Numbered from the stretch's first letter, positions 1-9,005 are shown. The stretch is 64,000 bases of DNA from an uncultured Pirellula sp. (GCA_903858115.1 CAIOHR010000028.1:34051-98050), one strand, 5' to 3'. Program-made: numbers and translations. Notes: generated by a model not told the origin, from the sequence alone.

Positions 1-786
1 CTTGAGCGAAACCATGACAAGCCTTGGCTACTCTACTTGCCATTCAATGCGCAACACGCCCCCCTACAAGCACCCCAAAAATATCTAGACCGATTCCCCT
101 CGATCAAGGACGAAAAGCGCAAGACATTTGCAGCCATGATGTCCGCCATGGATGATGCCGTTGGAACTGTTCTTGCAAAAGTGAAAGAAATTGGGCAAGA
201 ACAAAACACACTAGTGTTTTTCATTGCAGACAACGGGGGGCCGACTCCATCGACCACATCCAGCAACGGGATACTCCGTGGCTTCAAGATGACAACCTTT
301 GAAGGAGGCACGCACGTTCCGTTTTTTGTTCAATGGAGAGGAACTTTGCCTGAAGGGAAAGAGTTTAACCTGCCCGTTATGAACTTAGATGTCCTGCCAA
401 CCTGTTTGGCTGCGGCGGGTTCGCCGATAGAAGTTTCTGCTGGGCTAGATGGAGTGGATCTTGTTCCGTTCCTAAGAGGCAAGAATCCAGCTTCACCACA
501 TGAGACTATGTACTGGCGATTTGGCGAACAATGGGCCGTTCGGCATGGAGACTGGAAACTTGTTGTATCCAAAGGTGGAAGCGGAAGACCGGAACTGTAC
601 AACCTTGCGAAAGACATGAGCGAATCCATTGACTTGGCAAGTAATGAACCCAAACGTGTTGCGGAAATGAAGAAGCTTTATGACGCGTGGAGCGCCCAAC
701 AAGCCGAAGCAACCGTCAAGGATGCAAAGGGAAGTACTGCGCCCAAGAAAAAGTTGAAGCAAAAGAATTCCTCTGCAACAAAATAA
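1..786 (+). CDS. Sulfatase (S1 family), C-terminal part, cut by window edge
   Basis: The reading frame is open from base 1, so this is the last ~261 residues of a gene that begins to the left. The fragment has the late part of an S1 sulfatase fold: HDKPWLLYLPFNAQHAPL near its start, then FFIADNGG, whose Asp-Asn pair supplies metal ligands in this family, and a C-terminal subdomain with WAVRHGDWKLV and an ELYNLAKDMSES segment typical of arylsulfatases. The formylglycine C-x-P-S-R site would lie upstream, outside the window. The last ~25 residues are Lys-rich. Such enzymes remove sulfate esters from sulfated polysaccharides, and planctomycetes carry many of them. The exact substrate cannot be read from the fragment. 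Confidence 0.93.
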   Translation, partial: LERNHDKPWLLYLPFNAQHAPLQAPQKYLDRFPSIKDEKRKTFAAMMSAMDDAVGTVLAKVKEIGQEQNTLVFFIADNGGPTPSTTSSNGILRGFKMTTFEGGTHVPFFVQWRGTLPEGKEFNLPVMNLDVLPTCLAAAGSPIEVSAGLDGVDLVPFLRGKNPASPHETMYWRFGEQWAVRHGDWKLVVSKGGSGRPELYNLAKDMSESIDLASNEPKRVAEMKKLYDAWSAQQAEATVKDAKGSTAPKKKLKQKNSSATK

Positions 787-924
787 TGAAAGCAAAAAGT
801 GAGGGCGAGCATAGATCACGAGAACTTGGAACCAAGAAACCGGTCAAAGCTAAAGAATCTCAGGGTGTCATGCTAAATTGAAGCGAGCTTAACTGGGAAA
901 CAATTTCACGTTTTCGAGTTAGGC

Positions 925-1620
925 TCAAACTGCAGCCCCAAAGACTGCGCCAACACCAGCCGTAATCGCCATCGCTAGCGCGCCCCAGAATGTCACTCGC
1001 ACCGCGGCCTTCACCCATGGAGCGCCACCTGCGTAAGCTCCAAACCCGCCGAGCAATGCAAGAAAGAGAATGGACGTTGCGACGACAATTGGGATAAGGG
1101 CATTTTGTGGTGTCAGAACTGCAGTTAGCAATGGCATTGCAGCCCCAATCGCAAAGGTACCCGCTGATGCGAACGCCGCTTGCACTGGTCGAGCGCTAAA
1201 TGTATCGGAGATACCAAGCTCGTCTCGCGCATGTGCCCCTAATGCATCGTGTTTCATCAATTGGTCTGCGACTTGGCTTGCAAGTGTTGGATCCAGCCCT
1301 CGCTTCTCATAAATCGCAGCCAGTTCCGCATGCTCGTGGCTCGGGTTGGCAGCTAGTTCACCTCGCTCTCGTTCGATATCAGCCTTCTCCGTGTCTGCCT
1401 GCGAGCTCACGGAAACGTATTCGCCAGCAGCCATCGACATAGCACCGGCAACCAATCCCGCGACTCCTGCGACAAGAATAGAGTTGCTATCGGTATTTGC
1501 GGCAGCGACTCCGACTACCAGGCTCGCGGTGGAAACGATCCCGTCGTTTGCTCCTAGAACGGCTGCTCGAAGCCATCCAATGCGATCCGTTCGGTGAAGC
1601 TCTTGGTGTGGCAATCGCAT
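925..1620 (-). CDS. VIT/CCC1-family iron/manganese transporter
   Basis: A 231-residue protein of the Ccc1/VIT1 family, which moves Fe2+ or Mn2+ across membranes. The N-terminus has the family signature GANDGIVSTASLVVGVAAA in the first membrane helix and then MSMAAGEYVSVSSQ in the second. A Glu-rich cytoplasmic stretch (EKADIERERGEL to about residue 130) corresponds to the metal-binding domain of VIT proteins. Three further hydrophobic helices follow, giving the usual five. It starts at ATG 1620. No partner gene is adjacent: the sulfatase is convergent and the gene upstream is 231 bp away. Fe versus Mn cannot be decided by sequence inspection. Confidence 0.93.
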   Translation of the reverse strand: MRLPHQELHRTDRIGWLRAAVLGANDGIVSTASLVVGVAAANTDSNSILVAGVAGLVAGAMSMAAGEYVSVSSQADTEKADIERERGELAANPSHEHAELAAIYEKRGLDPTLASQVADQLMKHDALGAHARDELGISDTFSARPVQAAFASAGTFAIGAAMPLLTAVLTPQNALIPIVVATSILFLALLGGFGAYAGGAPWVKAAVRVTFWGALAMAITAGVGAVFGAAV

Positions 1621-1851
1621 GGTACAGGGCTCATTTTTGTGATTGAATTCGGGGAACTGCTAAGCCCGATTCTAACGGGCAACGTGCGCAATTATACAGC
1701 TTCCGTCGTTCATCACGTTAAGTTCCGCTTTTACGCCGCCAGCAATTGCTTGTTGAATGACCTTCGACTTCAATGGCTGACGGTCTAGTCTGGCGTTTTT
1801 GATAGCGATGCGCTAGCCGTCCTTCGACCGGTTTGCATTGCGAACCGAAGT

Positions 1852-2526
1852 CTAGGCAGCCGCCCGATAGACGATCGCGTTTCCTCGCTTGGAGTGGCTC
1901 TTTGTTGCGCCACAGTTCTTCATGACATAGGCAACCTGCTGAGCAAGCCATCGCGGTTCGCCGATGGACTCCGCCAATTGCTGTGTGTCGAACAGTCTGG
2001 GGAGCTTCGGTTTTCCCAACAGGTTCCACAGGTCCTTTACCGAGCGAAGCACGATCGCTTTGTCCATGGCCGGTTCGCGTGCTAACGAGATGTCGAGAGT
2101 TTTGTATTGTTTACGTCTCCCTCGCTTCGGTGCATCGATGCGTTTTTCGATGCATTCGACCGAAAGGATTTCAATCGAAAGTCCATCCCGAGGAAAGACG
2201 CTCGTAAAGTGAATGAGCTCGCCAAAGAATTGAATGGGGCGTTGTTTTTTGGGACTCTTGCGGCGTCGCAGCAGTTTTCCGCTGGATTTATCATACGTTT
2301 CGATCGTTTTTAGTTCGATCCAAGGTTTAATGATTCGAATCTCATGATCCGCATCAAGCAATTGCGTAATTTTTCGACGAAGTGCTCCCAAACCTGCGTG
2401 CTGAATCTCGACCAATCGGCCTTTGGAATCGATGGCATCGATGCGATACCGGGCTTCAGCAACTTCGACACTATCAGGCGAAGCTGCGTAGAGTTGTTTG
2501 AGTTCTCGGTGGAGCGACGTCTCCAT
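1852..2526 (-). CDS. Planctomycete conserved protein, possible PD-(D/E)XK-like nuclease plus winged helix
   Basis: A 224-residue protein of unknown function that I recall as widespread in planctomycetes. Seen: an N-terminal alpha/beta region with YRIDAIDSKGRLVEIQHAGL followed by an amphipathic helix (LRRKITQLL). The D...ExQ spacing resembles the core of PD-(D/E)XK nucleases, where an Asp is followed one strand later by E-x-K/Q. A basic middle segment (SGKLLRRRKSPKKQ) follows. The C-terminal third (LFDTQQLAESIGEPRWLAQQ) reads like a winged helix. The nuclease idea is inference; no catalytic Lys in the classical third position is certain. It stands alone, with >200 bp on both sides. Confidence 0.7.
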   Translation of the reverse strand: METSLHRELKQLYAASPDSVEVAEARYRIDAIDSKGRLVEIQHAGLGALRRKITQLLDADHEIRIIKPWIELKTIETYDKSSGKLLRRRKSPKKQRPIQFFGELIHFTSVFPRDGLSIEILSVECIEKRIDAPKRGRRKQYKTLDISLAREPAMDKAIVLRSVKDLWNLLGKPKLPRLFDTQQLAESIGEPRWLAQQVAYVMKNCGATKSHSKRGNAIVYRAAA

Positions 2527-2732
2527 GGATCGATTCGAATCGTCTAGTGTTGCGGCAAACTTTCAGGCTTTCCCTGATTGACGATATCAAATGAGATATG
2601 CCTGTGACAAGCGGAAACAAGTCGCTTGCGCGACAGCGTACGGCATATCGCAGTAAACTTTGGTTCGGCAACCCAGATTCCCTGCGATAAGCGAAAATGT
2701 GGGCGGAGCTTGCTATGGTGTGCATTTTCCGA

Positions 2733-3662
2733 CTACTGGGTAATGAGTTCCAACATGCGTTTCGCGATGTCTATACCGACTGCAGTGGCCGTGGCTCTCC
2801 AGCCAGGGACTGCGTTGACTTCAATCAAGACATTTCGACCGTCGTTGTCCTCGATTACATCGACTCCGACCATCCAGCCATCTACAATCTTTGCCGCTCG
2901 ATAAGCGATGTCAGCTTGCTCAAATGTCGGCTCGATTCGAGTGGCAGTTCCACCTTGTGATACGTTCGCTTTCCAATTGCCACCGCCATCCCGGCGAACG
3001 CAGTAGAGTTCTTCACCTAACACCAACAATCTCAAATCGGTTCCGTCATTGCGCACGAACTCCTGGATATAGATGACCGATCGCAGTTGCTCCAGCGTGC
3101 TGAAGACTCGCCAAGCGATGTCGTAATCTTGAACCCTTACAATGCCACGCCCCTCGCCGCCGAAGATCGGCTTCACGATGCAATCTTCCCCAAGAGTATT
3201 CCACGCATGGAGTGCTTCGTCACGGGTCTGACAGCAGATCGTACGGGGTGTCAAAAGTCCTTTGCTGCGTGTCTTTTGAATCGTGAGCCACTTATCGATG
3301 CACACCTCCAAGCATCGAGGCGGATTCAAAACACGCACCCCCGCTTCCTGCGCAACCTGCAATGCATTCATTCGAAAGATCACGTGCTCCAGCGAACCCA
3401 ATGGCATTGTCCGAACCAGCAATGCGTCGAGTGCATTAATGTCGATGGACGTCGTTTCACCGCGTGCTTTAGAGGCTCGAACGTTGAGCGTTTCTAAGGA
3501 TTGGACCGAGAGAGTATCGAAAGTCAACGGTAGTATGTCGATGGGGTGATGCGAATTCGCGTTGAGTTCGTTGGCCGCGCGTTGTAGGTCTCGCATGTAC
3601 CAACCATCGGCGGCCCCTAGCACTCCGATACAATTCGATCGATTCATCGAAACTACATTCAT
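2733..3662 (-). CDS. RimK-like ATP-grasp ligase
   Basis: About 309 residues. The frame is open to GTG/ATG codons further upstream, but ATG 3662 overlaps the stop of the upstream gene as ATGA, so this start is preferred. The N-terminal part is a pre-ATP-grasp domain (CIGVLGAADGWYMRDLQRAA). The ATP-grasp core shows CIDKWLTIQKTRSKGLLTPRT, then EDCIVKPIFGGEGRGIVR (the small ATP-binding loop) and the metal-binding end VLIEVNAVPGWR. This is the RimK/MptN/CofF type, which joins an amino acid, usually L-glutamate, to an acceptor carboxylate. Planctomycetes make tetrahydromethanopterin and use related ligases there, so MptN-like activity is one option. The coupling to an acyltransferase suggests a cell-envelope role as another. 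The acceptor is unknown. Confidence 0.88.
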   Translation of the reverse strand: MNVVSMNRSNCIGVLGAADGWYMRDLQRAANELNANSHHPIDILPLTFDTLSVQSLETLNVRASKARGETTSIDINALDALLVRTMPLGSLEHVIFRMNALQVAQEAGVRVLNPPRCLEVCIDKWLTIQKTRSKGLLTPRTICCQTRDEALHAWNTLGEDCIVKPIFGGEGRGIVRVQDYDIAWRVFSTLEQLRSVIYIQEFVRNDGTDLRLLVLGEELYCVRRDGGGNWKANVSQGGTATRIEPTFEQADIAYRAAKIVDGWMVGVDVIEDNDGRNVLIEVNAVPGWRATATAVGIDIAKRMLELITQ

Positions 3663-4606
3663 GCCGCTTGTCGTACTCGAATCTGTGTCGGCGGCCTCCA
3701 TCGTCGATGCAGCCACCAATATTGTTCTGGGCAAGCGTGAATCGCTCGCTCGAGGCATTCATTGTACCATCGCGTTAAGGACGAAACGCTCGACAAGCAA
3801 TCGGATGGCTGAAGTGGATCGGCGATACCGAGCACTTGAAACTCAAATTGAAGCGGTTTTCCGCGTCGAACATTGCTGCACACCATCATGGGTGCGCCGC
3901 TGGTTAACGTGAAGAGGGCTAACCCTTTATGACACGATGCCAACTGTCCCATGAAGTCGACCCAACAGCCTTTCGGCCCTGCATGTTGATCGGCTAAGAG
4001 GGCCAGTTTTCCACCGTTTTTCAACAATTCCTGCACTTGCGCAGAACTGCCCTCCTTCGGGAGAAAGTGTTGCCCGCCCACGGAACGAAAAGCCATAAAA
4101 TAGTCATGAATGTAGCCATTGTCCAACGGTCTAGCTACGGTCGTCGAGGGTATGCCAAACAATCCAGTTACAAAACCCGCCAATTCAAAATTGCCAAAGT
4201 GTCCGGAAACGAGTACCGCCGGTCTATCACCCAAAATGATCTCAACCACTTTCTTTCGATTCGGTGCATAGTAATGCTGGTGCCAATTCTCGCGGTGGAT
4301 TTTTCTGGGGGCATGCGCGATTTCGCAGCACATCAAGAAGAGATGATGCCACATCTCCCACTTCACTCTTTTTCGTTGCTGGGGAGACCAAGCAGGATAG
4401 ATGAGTTGAAGGTTCTCTTCGAGCAAAGCCTTTCGAATCGGTAGCCAATCTGTTACGACTTTGGCCAACAACCGACAAATACGATCGCATCGTTCCAGAG
4501 ATGTTGTTTGAATGCAACAAATGACCAATCGCAGCGCAAGGTAACCGAGATAGTCAACGAAGCCGTAGGTTTGATGCGATTCTTTTGTTTCTGCGTCTTT
4601 CGACAT
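3659..4606 (-). CDS. Lipid A-type acyltransferase (LpxL/HtrB family)
   Basis: A 315-residue protein from ATG 4606; a TTG at 4636 would add 10 residues without homologous character. The family signature H-x4-E is seen as HFGNFELAGF in the middle of the protein. LLADQHAGPKGCWVDFMG and the C-terminal QYWWLHRRWRPP block are typical of LpxL/LpxM-type enzymes. These inner-membrane proteins add a secondary acyl chain to lipid A or to related glycolipids. The hydrophobic N-terminal segment (YLGYLALRLVICCIQT) fits membrane attachment. The stop overlaps the start of the ATP-grasp gene by 4 bases, so the two are likely co-translated. Planctomycetes have LPS genes, but the exact lipid substrate is open. 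Confidence 0.9.
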   Translation of the reverse strand: MSKDAETKESHQTYGFVDYLGYLALRLVICCIQTTSLERCDRICRLLAKVVTDWLPIRKALLEENLQLIYPAWSPQQRKRVKWEMWHHLFLMCCEIAHAPRKIHRENWHQHYYAPNRKKVVEIILGDRPAVLVSGHFGNFELAGFVTGLFGIPSTTVARPLDNGYIHDYFMAFRSVGGQHFLPKEGSSAQVQELLKNGGKLALLADQHAGPKGCWVDFMGQLASCHKGLALFTLTSGAPMMVCSNVRRGKPLQFEFQVLGIADPLQPSDCLSSVSSLTRWYNECLERAIHACPEQYWWLHRRWRPPTQIRVRQAA

Positions 4607-4714
4607 AAGACCATCCGTGGTCAACGGGTCATCCAAAGACCGGATGATACCATGGTCTATGCGAGATAGAAAGAGCGGACAAATACGAACAATGCTAAAG
4701 AGGAGTCACGAATG

Positions 4715-5251
4715 CTAGCGTACGGGTTCTAGGCCGTGCAACCGTCGCAGTAAGCCAATTTGGCCAGAGTGGATTGACTCATGCAGCGGACAGAAAAGCA
4801 GTGCTCCAAGTTTGATAGGATACACGGCATATGGCATCTCGGTCGCTTCTGCAAGCAAATCGGATGTCAATGTTGGTACGATCGTCATACTTGCTTGATG
4901 GATTCGATCCAATGTGGCGAGCAATTCTTCTTTGCTAGGTATGTCGGCAGGGTCGGAGGACGGTATCGTTCCCCTGCCAAATTTTTTTCGCAACCAACCA
5001 GGCATCAAATCGAGGTCTCCCTCGGCTCGGCCGCGTTGACGAAATAGCATCAGCCCATACTGCGAGACGGCCAAATGCCCAACTTGCCACGCGATATGCG
5101 AAGCTCCGCCGTTTGGAATTACGTTCCAAAGGGAGTCGGGCACAGCGCTTAGCAGATTTAGCGTATACTCGCGTGCGAATCGCATTTGGCCAACAACACC
5201 GTCGCGCATAGCGACGATCGCGTTGGCATTTGGAAGGGGTAAATCGGACAT
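4715..5251 (-). CDS. DinB-superfamily protein
   Basis: A 178-residue four-helix-bundle protein of the DinB/YfiT type, from ATG 5251; the frame continues open upstream but overlaps the divergent MoxR gene and is not protein-like there. Metal ligands of the family are visible as His in HIAWQVGHLAVSQYG and in the C-terminal HESIHSGQIGLLRRL. Such proteins are metal-dependent thiol transferases or detoxification proteins in known cases, but most have no assigned substrate. It is divergent from moxR, with a 181 bp gap that should hold both promoters. Confidence 0.85.
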   Translation of the reverse strand: MSDLPLPNANAIVAMRDGVVGQMRFAREYTLNLLSAVPDSLWNVIPNGGASHIAWQVGHLAVSQYGLMLFRQRGRAEGDLDLMPGWLRKKFGRGTIPSSDPADIPSKEELLATLDRIHQASMTIVPTLTSDLLAEATEMPYAVYPIKLGALLFCPLHESIHSGQIGLLRRLHGLEPVR

Positions 5252-5432
5252 AATGGGTTCGAAAGGTGGAATCGTCGGAATTTTTAGCATGAGCAATAGA
5301 GATGAACCGGCGGAAACGGTCAATCGTCCACTTGTCGTGAATCGATTCCGTTGTGAAAATGCTCGTCTCCTGAAGATCTGGTTTTGGACCGGATGGTGAT
5401 CCGGGGATTCATAGAACTGTTGGATAAAATTT

Positions 5433-6497
5433 GTGGCAAACGCACCATCTGGAAAACCGGTCAAGAGTATTGGCGATCTACTTCGCGAGTTTCGTGAACA
5501 TCGCGATCAAATGAAGTCCGAGTTGGGCAAGACCATTGTCGGACAAGATGATGTGATCGAGCAGTTGTTCGCGGCGATCTTCACTCGAGGTCACTGTCTT
5601 TTGGAAGGGGTGCCGGGACTTGCTAAAACACTGATGGTTTCGTCACTGGCAAAGATCCTCGACGTCAACTTCAAGCGTGTGCAGTTTACTCCCGACTTGA
5701 TGCCGTCGGACATCACCGGCACAAACGTTTTGGAAGAAGACGCGCATGGCAAACGCGAGTTTCGATTCGTCGAAGGCCCGATCTTTACGAACATTTTGCT
5801 GGCAGACGAAATCAACCGAACACCTCCAAAGACACAGGCAGCCTTGCTTCAAGCGATGCAAGAACGAGAGGTAACCGTCGGCCGACAAACGTACCAATTG
5901 CCCGATCCGTTCTTTACCATTGCGACGCAGAACCCAATTGAACAAGAAGGTACCTATCCCCTGCCGGAAGCGCAATTGGACCGGTTCATGTTTAACATCA
6001 TGGTCGGATATCCGAGTGCCGAGGAAGAAGAAAAGATCCTCCTCTCGACGACTCGCAGCGAAAAACCGGAGGTTAGCAAGGTCTTGTCTGCGAGAGCGAT
6101 TCTCAATATCCAAAAACTGGTGGCAAGTGTTGCGGTTAGTCCATTCGTTGTCAAATATGTCGTTGCATTGGTTCGCGCGACACGCCCCGGTGAGCCCGAC
6201 TCGCCGGAGGTGGTAAAGGAACTGCTCGATTTCGGTGCAGGTCCACGCGCGGGCCAGTTCTTGATCCAGGCGGGCAAAGCGATCGCTGCAATGGATGGTC
6301 GATTTAGCGTGGCCATAGAAGACGTACGCAAAATCGCGGTTCCCGTGCTTCGCCATCGTCTCAGTACCAACTTCCAAGCGCAAGCCGAAGGGATGACTTC
6401 AGACAAAGTGATTCAACGATTGCTAAAGGAGATCAAGGAGCCTACCGTTCCAAAGTACGGTGGAATCGATCCTAGCACTGCACCGCCTGTTCAGTAG
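5433..6497 (+). CDS. MoxR-family AAA+ ATPase
   Basis: A 354-residue MoxR ATPase that starts at a GTG. All the key motifs are present: Walker A GVPGLAKT, Walker B LLADEINR, sensor 1 TQNP and the PLPEAQLDRF block with the arginine finger. MoxR proteins act as chaperone-like ATPases that help mature metalloenzymes or envelope proteins, usually together with DUF58 and von Willebrand A-domain proteins encoded next door. Those partners are absent here; the next gene on the same strand is a small methyltransferase 19 bp downstream. This makes it an orphan MoxR, or one whose partners are elsewhere. Confidence 0.95.
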   Translation: MANAPSGKPVKSIGDLLREFREHRDQMKSELGKTIVGQDDVIEQLFAAIFTRGHCLLEGVPGLAKTLMVSSLAKILDVNFKRVQFTPDLMPSDITGTNVLEEDAHGKREFRFVEGPIFTNILLADEINRTPPKTQAALLQAMQEREVTVGRQTYQLPDPFFTIATQNPIEQEGTYPLPEAQLDRFMFNIMVGYPSAEEEEKILLSTTRSEKPEVSKVLSARAILNIQKLVASVAVSPFVVKYVVALVRATRPGEPDSPEVVKELLDFGAGPRAGQFLIQAGKAIAAMDGRFSVAIEDVRKIAVPVLRHRLSTNFQAQAEGMTSDKVIQRLLKEIKEPTVPKYGGIDPSTAPPVQ

Positions 6498-6516
6498 ATT
6501 CGATGAAGTAAATGCA

Positions 6517-7086
6517 ATGCACTTTACCGTAGAGGCGCAGAACAAAATTCGCTCTCATATCGAATCCGTTCGAACTCCGCTCCCAATCGTAGCTTTCGAC
6601 GGAACTGCGGGGAATGGATTCGATACGTGTTTCCTCGCCGAACTTGTCGGTAAAGAAGGACACGTCGTGGCGATGGATCTTCAAAGGGAGGCGATCCATA
6701 TCACTCGCAATAAGCTCGAAGCATTAGGGCGGGCGGATCGGGTCGATTGTATCTGCGATTGCCACTCCCATGCTCTTCGCTATCTTCAACCGCATTGCAG
6801 CAACGGTTTGCACATCGCCATGTTCAACTTGGGCTATTTGCCATTAGGCAACAAAGAAATCATCACCAAACGAGAAACTACGTTGGCTGCGTTGGCAGCC
6901 GTGCATGGATTGATTGTTGAAAAGGGTATCCTGAGTGTTTTGTCATATCCAGGGCATGCAGGTGGCAGCGACGAACACGCGGCTGTCGAAGCGTGGATCG
7001 AACAAGTGCAGAGACATTCTCGAATAGAATCGTATCGCGACGAGAGCAATCGGCTGAGCCCCGTTTTGTGGCTCGTTTTTACTTGA
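6517..7086 (+). CDS. MnmM/YtqB-like class I SAM methyltransferase
   Basis: A 189-residue methyltransferase. The open frame reaches back to 6460, but that part overlaps moxR and the first family-like residues start at ATG 6517. Seen: the SAM-binding FDGTAGNGFDTCFLAELVG, then VAMDLQREAI as motif II, and FNLGYLPLGNKEIITKRETT and YPGHAGG. These are the hallmarks of the YtqB/MnmM family, which methylates nm5s2U34 to mnm5s2U34 in tRNA in Gram-positive bacteria and plants. The last 8 bases overlap, tail to tail, with the convergent symporter gene. Confidence 0.85.
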   Translation: MHFTVEAQNKIRSHIESVRTPLPIVAFDGTAGNGFDTCFLAELVGKEGHVVAMDLQREAIHITRNKLEALGRADRVDCICDCHSHALRYLQPHCSNGLHIAMFNLGYLPLGNKEIITKRETTLAALAAVHGLIVEKGILSVLSYPGHAGGSDEHAAVEAWIEQVQRHSRIESYRDESNRLSPVLWLVFT

Positions 7087-8374
7087 GGGGATCCAATTCG
7101 TCCGCGGTTTGACGCCAATAGTTTGCGAGTACCGAGCCGGTAATGTTCATCAACGGGCCGAATATCGTTGCGGCTAAACCGACCGTATCCAATTTTCCCA
7201 TCGATCTGGCTATTCCGGTACCCATGGCTCCATTCTGCATCCCGACTTCTATAGCAATCGTCCGTGCATCCTGACGGTTCATGCCTAGTGCCCTGCTCGC
7301 TAAGTACCCGAGCAGAAACCCCAATGAGTTATGGAGGAAGGTTACGAATACCAACACGAGGCCAACATCCAATAGCTGATCTCTACCAAAGGCCGTCGTG
7401 ACCAACGTGTAGTAAACGATACCAAGCATACTTACGATAGGCATCCACCCCTTTAGTTTGGGAAAAACCCCAACCGCATGATGGTAAACAAATCCAAAGA
7501 CGATAGCGGCGCCGAAGAAACCTGGAATGGAAAGAACACTCAGAAAGTTCTCGGTGGGATCAACCCAAATATCAATAAGCCATCGCCAGCCGCCAAGCAT
7601 GAGGAATGTGATCCAGGTGGCCGCAAGGAAAGAGAGCCCCTGGATGATTCTTCGAGTCCTTCGCTCGCGAGAGCTTAGCCATTCATGAACAAATGCAGCC
7701 AAAATGGGAACCAACACCATTTTCACGATGTCCATCGACATTTTGAACGCATTGATGTCGACAAGTGAACCAGCCAACAATTTCATCCACAATGGTGTCA
7801 TCACAGGGGCCAGTACGGTAGCCAAGGCCGTAATCGTTACGGAAAGAGCCAAATTCCCTTTTGCCATGAATGTCATGACATTCGATGCTAGGCCGCTGGA
7901 GCAACTGCCAATCAGGATCACGCCTGCAGCCACCTCTGGCGGTAAAGGAAACACCTTGGTCAAACTGATTCCAAGCAATGGCATGATCAAGAATTGGCAG
8001 GACAATCCAACGAGCACGCCTTTAGGCATTTTTACGACCTGGGCAAAATCCCTGAGACTCATTTGCGTTCCCATACCAAACATAATCGCTTGGATCACAA
8101 TCAACATGAGCCAGGAATTCGTGAGGCTGAATTCTCCAATATTCCGAAACCACTGCGGGGCGAGCATTGCGCCAATGTTGGCGATTAGGATCCAGAACGT
8201 AAATCGATATCCAACCCATTCAGGAATGGCTAGTCCCATGCAAAAAGCGAACATCGTTATGAGGCCGGCAATCATGGAGATCGTCGCAGAATGCTGCCAC
8301 CATCCCAACGCGAGAACGAGCAAACCTAAAAGTAGCATCGCGACGATGATCTTTTTTAGCCAACGTTGATTCAT
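7079..8374 (-). CDS. Bile acid:sodium symporter (BASS/SBF-like) family transporter
   Basis: About 431 residues from ATG 8374; a GTG at 8404 would add ten residues. The protein is mostly hydrophobic, with around ten membrane helices. Family features include GSCSSGLASNVMTFMAKGN and near the C-terminus EVGMQNGAMGTGIARSMG, the two crossover regions that form the sodium and substrate sites in ASBT-like transporters. It is longer than the typical ~320 residues because of an N-terminal extension of about 70 residues with extra helices. It lies 82 bp downstream of the isochorismatase-like gene on the same strand and may be co-transcribed with it. The organic anion it moves is unknown. Confidence 0.88.
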   Translation of the reverse strand: MNQRWLKKIIVAMLLLGLLVLALGWWQHSATISMIAGLITMFAFCMGLAIPEWVGYRFTFWILIANIGAMLAPQWFRNIGEFSLTNSWLMLIVIQAIMFGMGTQMSLRDFAQVVKMPKGVLVGLSCQFLIMPLLGISLTKVFPLPPEVAAGVILIGSCSSGLASNVMTFMAKGNLALSVTITALATVLAPVMTPLWMKLLAGSLVDINAFKMSMDIVKMVLVPILAAFVHEWLSSRERRTRRIIQGLSFLAATWITFLMLGGWRWLIDIWVDPTENFLSVLSIPGFFGAAIVFGFVYHHAVGVFPKLKGWMPIVSMLGIVYYTLVTTAFGRDQLLDVGLVLVFVTFLHNSLGFLLGYLASRALGMNRQDARTIAIEVGMQNGAMGTGIARSMGKLDTVGLAATIFGPLMNITGSVLANYWRQTADELDPLK

Positions 8375-8456
8375 CGTTTGAAGATTCTGAAAGTGGGATT
8401 TCACTGGAATTGGAAGAGGAACACACTACGAAATGAACCGACAAGGAGAATCCTGC

Positions 8457-9005
8457 TTACAAACGATCAAGCCAAGCATCGGACGATAGGACTTCGCTTA
8501 TCATCATTTGTTGAGCACATAGTGTTGATCGATGTAGCTCCTCTGCCGTTGCGGATCCTGCTGAATTCGACACCGACAAAGTCCCTGTTGCGTCCGACAG
8601 AAACTCCACCTTGAAGTCGCGATGCATACCTTGTCTTGCTGTCGTGTCGCAACACATATGCGTCATATAGCCGGCGATGGTTAACGTTCTGACGCCGTGT
8701 AGACTAAGCCAATCGGAGAGTGGTGTTTCTGTAAAGCAACCAGGCAGAGATTTGTCGATCAGGATATCAGATGTTCTTTTGGCAATCTCAGGATGGAGTT
8801 CCCATTCAACGGAACCTTTGCGAAAAATGGGAGAATCCGCATTCGGTTGATGATGACGAACGATCGCGACTGGGAGCTTGGCTGCTCTGGCCGCATCGAA
8901 CACTTGCAATATCCTCTCCAAGTGACCTTTCGGATGTGTTATTGGAAGAGCACCCGTAAAGTACTCCATTTGCACGTCGATCACTATAAGAGCTCGCTTG
9001 ATCAT
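8457..9005 (-). CDS. Isochorismatase-like cysteine hydrolase
   Basis: A 182-residue protein starting at ATG 9005 (MIKRALIVIDVQMEYFTG). The open frame runs another 318 bases upstream but without family character. The catalytic triad of the isochorismatase-like superfamily is present: Asp in VIDVQ, Lys in DILIDKSLPGCF and Cys in THMCCDTTARQG. Members hydrolyse amides, for example nicotinamide, N-carbamoylsarcosine or ureidoacrylate; the true isochorismatases are a minority. The length fits a single-domain amidase. The substrate is not evident from the neighbours. Confidence 0.9.
   Translation of the reverse strand: MIKRALIVIDVQMEYFTGALPITHPKGHLERILQVFDAARAAKLPVAIVRHHQPNADSPIFRKGSVEWELHPEIAKRTSDILIDKSLPGCFTETPLSDWLSLHGVRTLTIAGYMTHMCCDTTARQGMHRDFKVEFLSDATGTLSVSNSAGSATAEELHRSTLCAQQMMISEVLSSDAWLDRL

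Noticed and set aside
5643..6383. 246-codon frame antisense to moxR
   Set aside because: It is the shadow of a strongly conserved gene and has no recognisable motif.
8458..8614. Possibility that the isochorismatase-like gene starts far upstream (to 9323)
   Set aside because: The first 106 residues of that longer frame are Pro/Arg-rich and unrelated to the family, while ATG 9005 starts directly at the first strand of the fold.
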